From: Synechococcus sp. Nb3U1
Lineage (GTDB): Bacteria > Cyanobacteriota > Cyanobacteriia > Thermostichales > Thermostichaceae
DNA: 64,000 bases
Assembly: GCF_021533835.1 (NCBI RefSeq)
Contig: NZ_JAKFYQ010000001.1
Location: forward strand, 1,212,079-1,276,078
Reading direction: 5' to 3'
Shown: one piece after another, positions 8,650-18,971 of the stretch
How positions within the stretch are numbered: position 1 is the stretch's first letter
How the letters are laid out: each line of letters starts with the position of its first letter
Notes under the pieces: generated by a model
Told to the model about the DNA's origin: nothing
Seen by the model: only the letters and a program-made list of their open reading frames with translations
Databases searched by the model: none
Program-made: the position numbers and the translations under genes

Positions 8650-11600
8650 TTAGTCTTGTTTTGGTTTTAGACTGTTCAAGTATTGGCGAATATCGGCGAG
8701 GACTTGTTCCAAATTGACTAAGGCTTGTTGCGGGCGCAGCCAGTCTTCGGCTTGGGATCCCGCTCCATTCTCCTGGTTATGAGCAAACTGTAGCCCTAGT
8801 TGTTCTAGCTCTCGCACAATTTGACAAAAGGCTTCTGCCCCCACATTGGCACTGGCCCCCTTCAGCCGATGGCTAATTTTGCGCAAAGCTTCTGCATTTT
8901 GGTGGGCGATAGCTTGATGAATCTGGTGCAGTTGCTCAGCCGCATCCTCGGTAAACACCTGCAAAAGTTCTTGCTCAAACTCCCGATCGCCGCCGGAAAC
9001 TTGCTCTAGGTGAGCTTGGTTAATAGGGTAGGGCAAAGTGAGGGGCTCTGTAGGGTGGAGGGCAAGATCGGAAAGATCCATGGGGATTTCATCACGGGTC
9101 GAGCTGGCTTCTGACTCCGACAGGGATCCCTCAGTGGCTGTGGCCTTGGTCACAACAACTTGACTCCAATGGGTCAGCATCTTTTCTAAATCTTCTTTCA
9201 ACACGGGCTTGCTCAGATAGTCATCCATTCCTGCAGCTAAACAGCGTTCTCGATCTTCGCGCAGGGCATTGGCGGTCATGGCAATTATCACTGTGTGTTG
9301 ATGGGATCCCTTTTCCTGTTGGCGAATATGGCGAGTGGCTTCATAACCATCCATCACTGGCATTTGACAATCCATCAGGATGATGTCGTAGGTGATATGC
9401 TCCAGCAAATCCAACACCTCTTGGCCATTGGCCACCACATCCACTCCATAGCCCAAGCTGCGTAACTGCCGCAGAGCCACTTTCTGGTTCACCGGGTTAT
9501 CTTCTGCCAACAATACCCGACACGGTTGCTGTGGTTTGGAGGCAACTTTGGTCTCGTCGATACGTTCTGATTGCGGCAGGGGAGTGGTCATACTCAAAAG
9601 AGGTGCCGACAGGCCAGAGGGTTTCCCCAAGGCAATGGCCAAAGCCTCTCGCAGACGGATTTGTTTGACGGGCTTGATCAAGTAGGCGGCAAAACCAATC
9701 TCCAGAATGCGGTGTGATGTTTCTCCAAAGCCAATCGAGGTCATCATCACCAGTTGCGTCTCCGCCAGCAAGGGATCCCCTTTGATCCAACGGCCCAAGG
9801 TTTCTCCATCCACCTCGGGCATCTGCATATCCAGCACCGCCACCTGAAACGGGATCCTATCTCGTAGGGCTTGCCGCAGTTTGTCTAGCGCTTGCTGGGC
9901 ACTTTCAGCCTCCTCTACGAGCATTCCCCAGGCGGTGGCTTGGTAACGGACGATCTTGCGGTTGGTGGCGTTGTCATCCACCACCAAAAGCCGTTTGCCG
10001 CGCAGGTCAGCCGGAATGCGAGTCGGGAGTTGTGAGATTTGTTTGAGCACTGAGGGCGGTTGTTTTTCTAGAGTGAGTTCCACACTGAAGGTGCTGCCCT
10101 GGTGCTCCTGACTTTCCAGGGTGATTTTGCCCCCCATTAATTCCGTCAGTTGTTTGCAAATGGCCAAACCCAACCCCGTGCCACCATATTTGCGGGTGGT
10201 GGAGGCATCCACCTGGCTAAAGGGTTGAAACAGCTTATACTGCAGCTCCAGAGGGATGCCGATCCCCGTATCTTTGACGGATATTTTCAGGTGCGCATGG
10301 GTGGTGGTTTGATCCAGAAGCTCGGCTTGCAGGAGCACTTCGCCACTGTGGGTGAACTTAATGGCATTGCCCACCAAATTGGTGAGAACCTGTCGCAGCC
10401 GGGATCCATCGCCCCGCAACTGACGCGGCACCTCCTGTTGAATCAATACGGCCAATTCCAACCCTTTGGCATGGGCGTTGGGGGCAAACAAATCGGCAAC
10501 TTCCTCCAGGCAGGATCCCAGGTCGAAATCGAGAATTTCAAGCTCCATTTCCCCGGCTTCCAACTTGGAGAAATCAAGAATCTCGTTGATGAGACTAAGC
10601 AGGGTATCGCCACTGATGCGGATGGTCTCAACAAAGTCCTGTTGCTCCGGACTAAGGGGCGTTTCCAGCAATAACCCCGTCATTCCTAGCACCGCGTTCA
10701 TGGGGGTGCGAATTTCGTGGCTCATGGTGGCCAAAAAACTGCTCTTAGCTTCCGAGGCTTTTTCGGCCATTTTGCGGGCTTGTTCCAGTTCAAGATTGCG
10801 CTGGGTTTCCCGTTGCAGCATCTCCGCTTGGGCCAACGCAATACCAATTTGATTTGCCAATTGGGAGAGTAATTCCACTTCAAAAGGCTGCCAATGGCGA
10901 GGCTCTGAACATTGATGGGTAATCAATAGGCCCCACAGCTCTTTTTGCAAAAAGATTGGCACCACTATATTAGCTTTAACTTGAAATTTCTGTAATAACT
11001 GAGCATGACAGTCACTAAATTCACCTGCTGTAATGTCATGCACAGCCTTGATGCGACCCTGCGCATACAAGTGGAAAAAGCTGCGTTGAAAACAGTCATC
11101 TTCGATCACTTGATCGATTAAAGGAAGGTAGCCCTGGGTCACCTTCTCACTCACAACCCTACCGGAGTGATCTGCATGAAAGCGATAGACCAAGACACGA
11201 TCAGCATTCAGAAGGGCTTGGATTTCCCTAACCGTTGTTTCTAGTATCTCCTCGATTTGTAAAGACTCTCGAATTTTCAAGCTCAGCTCTGAGAATAGCC
11301 TGGTTTGACGATATTGACGTTCTAACTCCTCAGAAACCTGCTTTTGCTTCGTAATATCTCGAAAAATGCCACGGGTAGAGACTGGCTCGCCATCCACAAA
11401 TCGACAATTAACATTGCCTTCCACCCATACTACTTCTCCTTTGGAAGTGATGAAGGCAGCCTCAATTTGATCCACCTTTTGACCGCTTAATAGCTGCTGA
11501 AAAATCCTTTGACAATGCTCTCGACTATCAGGATGGATAACATCTAGGAAAGTGAGCTGGTGAATCTCATCCTCTTCATATCCTAGAGTTTCTCGCCAGG

Positions 11601-13302
11601 CTCGATTGACGTAAATGAAATACCCCTCTACATCCACACTTTGAATCAGATTGGTTGCATTTTCAAACAAGTCTCGGTAGCGATCTTCACTCTCCCTCAG
11701 GGCCATCTCCGCCAATTTGCGGTCGGTGATATCAATACCCGTGCCCACAATGAATTCAATAGAGCCACTCTCATTGATCAAGGCTGTATTCGACCAAGAG
11801 ATTAACCGTAGTGCCCCTTGCTTAGTTCGCCAAAGGTTCTCATGACGAACGAGGAGATCATGTCCTTTTAAGTTTTGGAAAGCTTGTTTTACCCCGGCAA
11901 TATTTTCCAGTGGGATCAATCCCACATCCCATAGAAGCCGTCCTTTTACTTCTGCTAGAGTATAGCCAGACAGTTGCTCAGCTGCTTGGTTAAAACGGAG
12001 GATGCGCCCTTCAGGATCCACTACCACCACCAAGGCTCCTGCTGTATCGATGACGGCATTGGTAAAATCTCGTTCTTGTTTAAGAAAAGTTTCCACTCGT
12101 TCCCGCTCTTCAATTTCCCGCCGAATCAGCAGGTAAATCAACAACAAAACCACACAAGTAAAAACCAACCCGCCCAAAAAGGTGGTATTGGCGTTGATTA
12201 GGGCGAGCTGAGTGCGCAGACTGCGCTCTTGTAGGAGGCGGTTTTCTTCCTGTTGCATGGCTTGGATCAGGGTTGTGATCTGATCCATAATCCTTGGCCC
12301 TTCGTAACGGCGGAGCTGCTGTTGTACCAGCGAAAGCGTCTCTTGATCTTTGAGATTGATCAATTCCTGCAACAGGTTTAGCCGCTGTTCTAGCAGTTGC
12401 TCCACCTGGGTCAGGTACTCCTGTTGGGTTGGATTATCGGAAGTGAGCTCGCGCAACAGGCGCACCCGTGTTGGAATGGCTTGAAGACTTTCTTGGTAGT
12501 CGTTTAGATAGCGGATATCACTGGTCAGAAGGTAGCTCCGTTGATTGGTTTCTGCTGAGCGGATTTCTGCGAGCAAGCCCTCCAGATTCTTGAGAACTTC
12601 AAAGGTGTGAGTCACTTTGGCCGTGACTTGGGGGAGCCGCAGCAAATTGCGTTGATTTAAGTAGGTAATTCCTCCCAAGAGAATGGCCGCGATACCAAAC
12701 CCCGCCGTAACTTTAAGAAGAAAAGATTTCTTCTTTTTTTTAGGGGTTGGTTGATTGAGAGCAGCTGTGTTTTTAGAGAAGGTTAAGGGTGCACGGGAAA
12801 GCTGATTGAGGCTACGGCGGAGCTCTAGTTGGGCAACCACCTGATGTCCTAGGGCTTTGAGCTGCTCTAGCTGTTCTTGGCTGAGGTGGCGAGGTTGATA
12901 GTCGACGACACACAAGGTACCCAGCGGATGCCCTTCTGGAGTAACCAACGGGATCCCGGCATAGAAGCGAATGTGGGGATCCCCAGTCACAAGGGGGTTA
13001 TCGGCAAAGCGCTCGTCTTTTTGGGCATCTTCCACGACCAAGGGTTCTTGGGGATTCAAGATGGCATGGGCGCAAAATGCATAATCCCGCGGGGTTCCTT
13101 CGGCATCTAGCCCAAGCTTGGCCTTAAACCACTGCCGATCCACATCGATGAGGCTGACCAACGCGATAGGGGTACCACAAACGTAGGCCGCCAAACGCAC
13201 TAACTCATCAAAGCTGGCTTCGGGCGCAGTATCTAAAATGCGGTACTCGCGCAGGGCAGCCAGCCGTTGCGCTTCGTTGGGAGGGAGAGGTGCCTTGGGC
13301 AT
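8650..13302 (-). CDS. Hybrid histidine kinase GAF-CHASE3-PAS-PAS-GAF(cyanobacteriochrome-like)-HisKA-HATPase-REC-REC-Hpt
   Basis: This is a 1550-residue membrane-anchored phosphorelay sensor. From the N-terminus: a GAF domain (about 10-165), a membrane helix (about 195-215), a CHASE3-type sensor with [10 protein letters not shown], a second helix (about 365-390), two PAS domains (about 400-640), and a phytochrome-like GAF (about 665-835). Then come HisKA (MSHEIRTP, His862), HATPase (VGNAIKF, DTGIGIP, GTGLGL), REC1 (Asp1158), REC2 (Asp1311) and Hpt (HRLKGAS, His1478). The second GAF contains the DDCF motif (Cys737) and the bilin-site motif FSDCHAQLL (Cys765), 28 residues apart, as in DXCF cyanobacteriochromes. 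A red- or blue-light-type photoreceptor is therefore plausible. ATG 13302 is preferred; GTG 13329 is upstream. No partner regulator is adjacent. Confidence 0.92.
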   Translation of the reverse strand: MPKAPLPPNEAQRLAALREYRILDTAPEASFDELVRLAAYVCGTPIALVSLIDVDRQWFKAKLGLDAEGTPRDYAFCAHAILNPQEPLVVEDAQKDERFADNPLVTGDPHIRFYAGIPLVTPEGHPLGTLCVVDYQPRHLSQEQLEQLKALGHQVVAQLELRRSLNQLSRAPLTFSKNTAALNQPTPKKKKKSFLLKVTAGFGIAAILLGGITYLNQRNLLRLPQVTAKVTHTFEVLKNLEGLLAEIRSAETNQRSYLLTSDIRYLNDYQESLQAIPTRVRLLRELTSDNPTQQEYLTQVEQLLEQRLNLLQELINLKDQETLSLVQQQLRRYEGPRIMDQITTLIQAMQQEENRLLQERSLRTQLALINANTTFLGGLVFTCVVLLLIYLLIRREIEERERVETFLKQERDFTNAVIDTAGALVVVVDPEGRILRFNQAAEQLSGYTLAEVKGRLLWDVGLIPLENIAGVKQAFQNLKGHDLLVRHENLWRTKQGALRLISWSNTALINESGSIEFIVGTGIDITDRKLAEMALRESEDRYRDLFENATNLIQSVDVEGYFIYVNRAWRETLGYEEDEIHQLTFLDVIHPDSREHCQRIFQQLLSGQKVDQIEAAFITSKGEVVWVEGNVNCRFVDGEPVSTRGIFRDITKQKQVSEELERQYRQTRLFSELSLKIRESLQIEEILETTVREIQALLNADRVLVYRFHADHSGRVVSEKVTQGYLPLIDQVIEDDCFQRSFFHLYAQGRIKAVHDITAGEFSDCHAQLLQKFQVKANIVVPIFLQKELWGLLITHQCSEPRHWQPFEVELLSQLANQIGIALAQAEMLQRETQRNLELEQARKMAEKASEAKSSFLATMSHEIRTPMNAVLGMTGLLLETPLSPEQQDFVETIRISGDTLLSLINEILDFSKLEAGEMELEILDFDLGSCLEEVADLFAPNAHAKGLELAVLIQQEVPRQLRGDGSRLRQVLTNLVGNAIKFTHSGEVLLQAELLDQTTTHAHLKISVKDTGIGIPLELQYKLFQPFSQVDASTTRKYGGTGLGLAICKQLTELMGGKITLESQEHQGSTFSVELTLEKQPPSVLKQISQLPTRIPADLRGKRLLVVDDNATNRKIVRYQATAWGMLVEEAESAQQALDKLRQALRDRIPFQVAVLDMQMPEVDGETLGRWIKGDPLLAETQLVMMTSIGFGETSHRILEIGFAAYLIKPVKQIRLREALAIALGKPSGLSAPLLSMTTPLPQSERIDETKVASKPQQPCRVLLAEDNPVNQKVALRQLRSLGYGVDVVANGQEVLDLLEHITYDIILMDCQMPVMDGYEATRHIRQQEKGSHQHTVIIAMTANALREDRERCLAAGMDDYLSKPVLKEDLEKMLTHWSQVVVTKATATEGSLSESEASSTRDEIPMDLSDLALHPTEPLTLPYPINQAHLEQVSGGDREFEQELLQVFTEDAAEQLHQIHQAIAHQNAEALRKISHRLKGASANVGAEAFCQIVRELEQLGLQFAHNQENGAGSQAEDWLRPQQALVNLEQVLADIRQYLNSLKPKQD

Positions 13303-13571
13303 AGGTCGAGCACAGCAGCAGGGATTCACCGCAGGGCCAATTTACCCCGAAGATCGGCGGTATAAAAAGAGATAACCCCAGCATAGCTTTAGGGGCGGCT
13401 CTTCTTCTGCCTATGGATGGAGAGAATGCGGTCTTAGGGTTTGGAGCTGTGACGTTCGCTCTTGAGCCCTCAGAAACACGGGATCCCACGCAATCTGGGT
13501 GAGGGATCCCTGCTGGGTTCCTCGACAGCTATCGCGGGGTAGGTTGGGTTGCCTTGTCAGCGTCGGGTCGT

Positions 13572-13724
13572 TTACTTGCCTTCTTTGCCAAAGGGATTGT
13601 TGCCCTTTTCGCCGAAGAGCTTGGCCTCTCCTTTTATTGCCGCCTTAATGATGTTGTAGGCAGCCCAACCCACCACCAAGACGATCGGCCCCAAAACAAT
13701 AACCGGACGAAAATCGATATCCAT
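13572..13724 (-). CDS. psbY: Photosystem II protein PsbY
   Basis: This 50-residue protein is predicted to be the small PSII subunit PsbY, which sits beside cytochrome b559. It begins MDIDFRPVIVLGPIVLVVGW, resembling the MDWRVIVVLAP... start of cyanobacterial PsbY. It has one membrane helix followed by a basic stromal/cytoplasmic tail (IIKAAIKGEAKLFGEKG). The tail is longer than in mesophilic homologues. ATG 13724 is preceded on the minus strand by a GGGGGA ribosome binding site. The gene is monocistronic, upstream of the sensor kinase gene on the same strand. Confidence 0.75.
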   Translation of the reverse strand: MDIDFRPVIVLGPIVLVVGWAAYNIIKAAIKGEAKLFGEKGNNPFGKEGK

Positions 13725-13935
13725 GGTCTTTCATCCCCCTAAAGGATTGGTGAGAACAAGGCTTCCAGCGTTGGTTGCTGTGGAGCTCCTGAGAAAATCT
13801 TCCCAAAAGCCTCTTTGCACGGCTCCGCAGCGTAGTGTGGCACAACCCTGGAACGGTGATTATGTCCAGAATAAACCAAGTAGGGGATCCCAACGGGGCA
13901 GATTTTGACGGAATCTAAATCCCTTCTAGACCCCT

Positions 13936-14841
13936 CTAGGCTACCGAAGCCGGGGCAAATAGGCCCGTACCGCGAATCGCGTCCAAAAAAGCATATACAG
14001 CCGGAGTATGTAATCCATTGGCCCGCAGGGCCACACCGATTACCCGTTCCAGGGGATCCGGCAAACTGCGAATCTGTACCCCCGCAGGTACCGGCTCAGC
14101 AGCCAAGCGGGGCAAGATCGCTGCTCCTAATCCCTGAGCCACCATGCTGACCACTGTCGAGTCTTCCCGCACTTCGTAGGCATAGCGAAAGCTCTGACCT
14201 ACCTGGCGGAGATGATTTTCTAGGGCTAAGCAACACCCAGAATTATCTGCACTCAAAATGAGCGGCAGTTGGGCCAATTGATCCCAGGTTAAAGGCCCGT
14301 CTCCCAGGGCATGGTGAGGAGGCAACAGGGCAACATATTCATCCCGCAGGATCTCAAAGGTTTCAAGTTCTGGGCCACAAGGCAAATGGGTGAACCCCAA
14401 ATCCACACGCCCTTCCCGCAGGTCTTCTTCTACCCCGACATATTCGTCGTGCTCCAGGATCGTAATCTCGATGCTGGGGAAGCGATGCCGAAAGCGAGAC
14501 AAAATCGGGGGCAACAAATGGGTAGCGGCGCTGCGAAAGGAGCCAATTCTTAACTTACCACCCCGCAAGCCCCGTTCTCGCAAGGCCTCCTGTTCGATCG
14601 CCTCCAACAACTTCAACATCTGGCGGGCATGATCGATTACCCGTTCACCGGCAGGTGTGGGCAGGGCCCCATTCCGACCTCGAATCAACAATGGGATCCC
14701 CAGCTCTTCTTCTAGGCTGGCAATGGAGTGGCTAACAGCCGACTGAGACAAATTGAGGTGTAGAGCTGCTTCACTGAAGTTGCCGTGGTTGGCCACTGCC
14801 ACCAAAGCTCGCAACTGAGCCAGTTTGATATTGCTGCTCAT
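13936..14841 (-). CDS. LysR-family transcriptional regulator
   Basis: This 301-residue regulator has an N-terminal winged helix-turn-helix (LRALVAVANHGNFSEAALHL then LSQSAVSHSIASLEEELG, about 9-50) and a two-lobed periplasmic-binding-type effector domain (about 95-295, starting GGKLRIGSFRSAATHLLPP). LysR proteins usually act on a divergent neighbour. Here the DNA upstream (14842-15139) leads to the 3' end of desC on the same strand, so the target is not obvious. The effector domain is not specific enough to name a ligand. The ATG at 14841 fits the start of the HTH. Confidence 0.92.
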   Translation of the reverse strand: MSSNIKLAQLRALVAVANHGNFSEAALHLNLSQSAVSHSIASLEEELGIPLLIRGRNGALPTPAGERVIDHARQMLKLLEAIEQEALRERGLRGGKLRIGSFRSAATHLLPPILSRFRHRFPSIEITILEHDEYVGVEEDLREGRVDLGFTHLPCGPELETFEILRDEYVALLPPHHALGDGPLTWDQLAQLPLILSADNSGCCLALENHLRQVGQSFRYAYEVREDSTVVSMVAQGLGAAILPRLAAEPVPAGVQIRSLPDPLERVIGVALRANGLHTPAVYAFLDAIRGTGLFAPASVA

Positions 14842-15110
14842 GGAGAGATCCCTAAGGGTTGAAAGGATCCTATCGCGGCTGTCTTACCCAGAGATTGTGG
14901 ATCCAAGTCAGGCAATCCGCGGACAACCACACACTCAAGAACTACACCCAAGCAGTGAATCGAGTTTGTGGCCAGCCATCCCCCATGTCCACCAAAGCTA
15001 GACACAAATTACAAGTTAAGGATCCCCAACCCTTGAGGGTTCCGGCAGCTATGGGCTTTTGCTACAGATTGAGTGCAAAATTGAGCGATTTCCCAAACCA
15101 TCCAAGCCTT

Positions 15111-15131
15111 GCGCCAGGGGCGCGCTGGCGC
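15111..15131. terminator. GC-rich hairpin after desC
   Basis: GCGCCAG (15111-15117) and CTGGCGC (15125-15131) form a perfect 7-bp stem with a 7-base loop, 9 bases past the desC stop codon. No T-tract follows on the minus strand, so it may be a 3' stabiliser or a repeat-derived hairpin rather than a classic terminator. Confidence 0.4.
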
Positions 15132-15139
15132 GAACGAGT

Positions 15140-16021
15140 CTAGCGGGCCGCTCCAGTGGAGTTGGGTAGGTGCAGTTTGCGAGCCAAGCCCAGGCGAGCC
15201 AAAACCCAGATGGCCCAGTAGGTCATATCAATTTCCCACCAGCGCAAGCCTGCCTTAACGCATTTCGGGTCGGCATGATGGTTGTTATGCCAGCCTTCAC
15301 CGTAGGTGAGAATTGCCGCCCACCACAGATTACGGGCATTGTCGTCACTTTCAAAAGTGCGGTACCCCCAGAAATGGCTGGCGGAGTTGACCAACCAGGT
15401 GCAGTGCAACAGCACTACCGCCCGCACAAAGATCCCGTACACAACAAACGACCATCCCCCCATCAGGTATAGCGCCACAGCTAGAGGGAGTTGCAAAAGC
15501 AGGGCGTACTTGTCCAACCAACGATAGAAGGGATCCCGAGCCAAGTCCGGGGCAAAAGTAGCGTACTTCTCTGGATTAAAGAACTCCTCACGGTGGTAGA
15601 TCAGCCAGAGCATGTGGCTCCACCAAAACCCTTTGCGGGCCGAGTAGGGATCTTTTTGCTCGTCCTCTGTGAAGGCATGATGCTGGCGATGGCTCCCCAC
15701 CCAGAAGAGCGGCCCTCCTTGAATGGCCAAGGCACCCAAAATGGCAAACACGTACTCTAGCCACTTGGGCACTTGGAAGCTGCGATGGCTCAACAGGCGG
15801 TGATACCCCAGACAAATGCCAAGGCTACCGAAACACCAGTGCAGAAACAGGGCTACCCCCAACGCTGACCAGGAGAATAAGAAAATCCCTCCCACCAAGG
15901 CCACCCCATGAAAGATGGCAAAGAAGAGCACATGTTCCCACGCAAAGCGAAACGAATCTGGCGGATCGGGCTGAGTCAGGGAATCTGGATGATTAAAGGA
16001 TTTGGGAAGGGAAACAGCCAT
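15140..16021 (-). CDS. desC: Acyl-lipid delta-9 fatty acid desaturase DesC
   Basis: This membrane di-iron desaturase introduces the first double bond into stearoyl/palmitoyl chains of membrane lipids, using ferredoxin as electron donor. The three histidine boxes are all present: HRLLSH (about 73), HRQHH (about 110) and HNNHH (about 245). Two paired hydrophobic hairpins flank them, as in the family, and 293 residues is the expected size. The family-typical WVGSHRQHHAFTEDEQKDPYS segment is seen in part. The start is ATG 16021. A TetR-type regulator lies divergently upstream and could control it; that link is inferred from position only. Confidence 0.93.
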   Translation of the reverse strand: MAVSLPKSFNHPDSLTQPDPPDSFRFAWEHVLFFAIFHGVALVGGIFLFSWSALGVALFLHWCFGSLGICLGYHRLLSHRSFQVPKWLEYVFAILGALAIQGGPLFWVGSHRQHHAFTEDEQKDPYSARKGFWWSHMLWLIYHREEFFNPEKYATFAPDLARDPFYRWLDKYALLLQLPLAVALYLMGGWSFVVYGIFVRAVVLLHCTWLVNSASHFWGYRTFESDDNARNLWWAAILTYGEGWHNNHHADPKCVKAGLRWWEIDMTYWAIWVLARLGLARKLHLPNSTGAAR

Positions 16022-16321
16022 GAACCAATAAAACCTCAGGAGAAAGGGCAGTCTAGAATGATGTTGATGTTGCTCAGCAAAGAAGTACCGCCGGATCCCA
16101 GCGGCTCAGCCTGGAACTTACAATTTAGGGTGCGGTGCGCTGGTGCCCAAGGTGCTTCGCTACAGCGTGCCCCAGCTAAGTAATCGGCTAAATAAGGAGA
16201 AGGAAGGCAGTAAACAGAATGCTGCCTACATGATCTCGCTTGACATCAAGCTTAACGATATTCCACTGTGAATGCAAGCGTTACTTGCAGCCCGCCGCAA
16301 TCCTTCAGGCTTTCTTCTCTC

Positions 16322-16963
16322 ATGGCCTATTCTTCCTCTCGGCAAAGGCTGCTTAATGCGGCCCGAGATCTATTTGTTCGTCAGGGTATTACTCAGACCA
16401 CTACCCGTCAGATCGCAGACCTAGCTGGGGTGAACGAAGTCACCCTGTTTCGACACTTTGGTACTAAGCAGGGGTTGTTGTTGGCAGTATTTGGGGAACT
16501 GGGGGTGTTTTCCGGCATCGCCGATCTTCCCCTAGAAGCGGATCCTACTACAGCTCAGGGCTCTGGATTGCAAGCCATTTTGATGAATTATGTCAACAAT
16601 TGTTTTCGAGCTTTGGCCGACAATCCTGAGCTGGTGCGTTCGTTGGTTGGGGAGGCGGGGCTTTATTCCGAGGAGCATCGTTACGCCCTCCGGCTGGGGT
16701 TTTCCCAAGCACAGGAACAGTTAACGGAATATTTGCGGCAATTTCCCAACTCAGAGATACGAGAGACGAATCCGAATCGTCTTTACTCAGCTGTCGGGGT
16801 TTTACATCTGATGATCTTGGGGGCGGCCATGTTGGCAGTAACCGCCGAATTGCCCTCCGACTCTAGGGATCCCTCAGAACCAGCGGCTGAAAACCAAGGG
16901 ATCCCGCCCCTCTTGCGGGCCTGTGTGGAGCTTTGGATGGCAGGGATAGCAAGGATGAGATGA
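16322..16963 (+). CDS. TetR/AcrR-family transcriptional regulator
   Basis: This 213-residue regulator has an N-terminal TetR helix-turn-helix (residues about 8-52: RLLNAARDLFVRQGITQTT, then IADLAGVNEVTLFRHFGTKQ) and a helical ligand domain of unknown specificity. ATG 16322 starts two residues before the typical N-terminus and is preferred to GTG 16268, which would add 18 residues. It is transcribed away from desC across a shared 300-base region, the usual arrangement for a local repressor, so regulation of desC is a reasonable but untested guess. It ends just before rnpB, which is on the opposite strand. Confidence 0.88.
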   Translation: MAYSSSRQRLLNAARDLFVRQGITQTTTRQIADLAGVNEVTLFRHFGTKQGLLLAVFGELGVFSGIADLPLEADPTTAQGSGLQAILMNYVNNCFRALADNPELVRSLVGEAGLYSEEHRYALRLGFSQAQEQLTEYLRQFPNSEIRETNPNRLYSAVGVLHLMILGAAMLAVTAELPSDSRDPSEPAAENQGIPPLLRACVELWMAGIARMR

Positions 16964-16982
16964 ACCCTACTACGGCCAGTAG

Positions 16983-17456
16983 GGGAAAAGAGAGGAGGTT
17001 GTAAGCCGGGTTCTGTGATGCAGGAGGAACTCCCTCTCTCTGACAGGTAAAGCCTCCTCTGCATTAGCGATCATCTATCTGGGAGTGATGTTACCATCAC
17101 CCTCTTGCGGCGCACCACCACCGAAACCACCCTTCCCCAACTGGGTACCGTGATCTCGATGCAGCCAACAGGGGCGAAGAACAGCCCTCATCCTGCTTGC
17201 TGCGGCCTTGCTTTCCACCGGGGTTTACCGAGCCAACGCCTCTCGACGTTGCTGGTAGGCTCTTACCCTACCTTTGCACCCTTACCTGTGCTGGGATCCC
17301 AGCCATCGGCGGTATGTTTCTGTGGCACTATCCTCACGGTTGCCCGCACTGGGAGTTTCCCCAGCAGTGTGTTCTTCTGAAAGCCCGGACTTTCCTCATT
17401 CTTGCTGCCTGGTAGCGACAGCAAAAACGCGACCGCCTGCCCCTCCTCTCTCTTCA
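16983..17456 (-). ncRNA. rnpB: RNase P RNA (rnpB, bacterial type A)
   Basis: This is the catalytic RNA of RNase P, which removes tRNA 5' leaders. On the minus strand the 5' P4 segment GAGGAAAGTCCGGGCTT lies near 17380-17400. The cyanobacterial core GTGCCACAGAAACATACCGCC region lies near 17310-17330, and the 3' conserved ACAGAACCCGGCTTA lies near 17002-17018. The ends form P1: GAAGAGAGAGGAGG (17455 downward) pairs with CCTCCTCTCTTTTC (to 16985). About 470 nt is slightly long for a cyanobacterium, with variable internal helices. The ends are accurate to a few bases. It begins only about 20 bases after the FAD oxidoreductase stop codon. Confidence 0.95.
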
Positions 17457-17476
17457 GCTCGATTCTAGGTCATTTC

Positions 17477-18844
17477 TTAAGCTGAGGCTCGCTCCTGCCA
17501 AGTGCGCATCTTACCCGGGTTGAGCAGTCCATAGGGATCCACCTCTTCTTTGAAGCGGATCTGCCGGGGATCCATCACTTTACGCCCGCCATCTTCAATG
17601 ATGAAGGTGTGCGGATTGGCGATGAATACGCCATGCTCCTCGTGGTAGCACATGATCTCGTTGAGGCGTTCCTCAGTGGTAAAGCGCACAATTTGTAGAC
17701 CCACCGGGGTAGCTTGGCCATTGATGCGAATAAACTCTAGGTGCATCAGCACTTCATCGCCAAAATACTCGTACATGTGCTGCACCATTTTCAGCTCTCG
17801 GTCGGTGGGGAAAGCCGATTGCAAATAGGTGAGGCTTGTATCAACGCTGCGGCAGTGCAGGGTGGTGTGGTTCCAGGTGAATTCCCCCAACATGATCCCT
17901 TTACTGGCTTCTTGGGCGGTTTTGTTGTAGACGACCTGCCCCCCATGTTCACGGATCAACTCCATCAGAGGCTCCACGCTGGATTCGGCGATCATCAGCA
18001 GAGCAATGGCGGCTCCCTCCGGTACGGATCCCCGCAGTGGCGCAAAGTAGCTGGGGATGGGCCAAGCATGGAGGCTGATCATCTTTTTGACGATCCCGTC
18101 CGCATCACCCAAGGCTTGACCAAAGTGGGCACAGGGCATGAAACCCACCTCGGCTGGGAAGGCCACCACTAACTCCGCCCACGGATAGGCAGGGGCAAGT
18201 GGGATCTCCACTTCGGTGATGATGCCGTTCAGTCCCCAGGCATGGCTAACCTTGAAAACTTCATCCCCTCGCAGCTCGATGATGCGCGGTTCTTCTTCCA
18301 GGGTGACTACCCGCAAGGCCAAGACATTACCCCGATCCCGCAATTGCCCGTAGGTGATGGAGCCAATGCCCCCACTTCCCCCTGCAATGAAGCCTCCAAT
18401 GGTAGCAGTGCGATAGGTGGAAGGGGCCATGCGGATCTCCCAGCCAAGCTCGCGGGTTTGCTTATCAATGGCCATTAATTTGGCTCCCGCTTGTACCCGA
18501 GCCACGCCAGGCTTAGCCCAGAGCACCTGGTTCAGCTTACTAACATCCAGGATCACACCGCCCGACAGGGGAATGCACTGGCCATAGTTGCCTGTACCGG
18601 CACCGCGAACAGTCACCGGGATCCGATGCTGGGCACAGGCCGCCGCCACCCGTATCACCTCCGCTTCGTTGGCGGGGCGCACCACCAGATCCCCCCGTTT
18701 GTCGCTCAGTTGCCGGGTGAGCACGGGGCTGTAATGGTAAAAATCCAATGACAACTTGGTGAGCTGTGCTGGATCGGTAATGATTTCGATGCCCGTCAGG
18801 GCGGAATGCAAGGCTTGCAGCTTATCGGGGGCGGCAACGATCAT
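17477..18844 (-). CDS. FAD-binding oxidoreductase, GlcD/FAD-linked oxidase family
   Basis: This 455-residue flavoprotein is of the vanillyl-alcohol-oxidase/GlcD type. It has the FAD-binding PP-loop region (DLVVRPANEAEVIRVAAACA then VTVRGAGTGNYGQ, about 50-95) and GGFIAGGSGGIGSITYGQL (about 150-168), followed by an FAD-linked oxidase C-terminal domain. Close relatives oxidise 2-hydroxy acids such as glycolate or lactate, but the substrate cannot be assigned here. Cyanobacterial glycolate dehydrogenase is one option, relevant to photorespiration. ATG 18844 is a good start. It lies between pstB and rnpB on the same strand, 127 bases after pstB. Confidence 0.85.
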   Translation of the reverse strand: MIVAAPDKLQALHSALTGIEIITDPAQLTKLSLDFYHYSPVLTRQLSDKRGDLVVRPANEAEVIRVAAACAQHRIPVTVRGAGTGNYGQCIPLSGGVILDVSKLNQVLWAKPGVARVQAGAKLMAIDKQTRELGWEIRMAPSTYRTATIGGFIAGGSGGIGSITYGQLRDRGNVLALRVVTLEEEPRIIELRGDEVFKVSHAWGLNGIITEVEIPLAPAYPWAELVVAFPAEVGFMPCAHFGQALGDADGIVKKMISLHAWPIPSYFAPLRGSVPEGAAIALLMIAESSVEPLMELIREHGGQVVYNKTAQEASKGIMLGEFTWNHTTLHCRSVDTSLTYLQSAFPTDRELKMVQHMYEYFGDEVLMHLEFIRINGQATPVGLQIVRFTTEERLNEIMCYHEEHGVFIANPHTFIIEDGGRKVMDPRQIRFKEEVDPYGLLNPGKMRTWQERASA

Positions 18845-18971
18845 AGGGATCCCTATTCAAAACCAATCTTCCTGAGTTGGGATCATCTGCGGAAATGGCC
18901 CGCAAAAGGGTTCGCCAAGAACAGTCTGCCGGAGTATCTCGCAGGAAGAGATCCGTCTGCCCACACATCCT

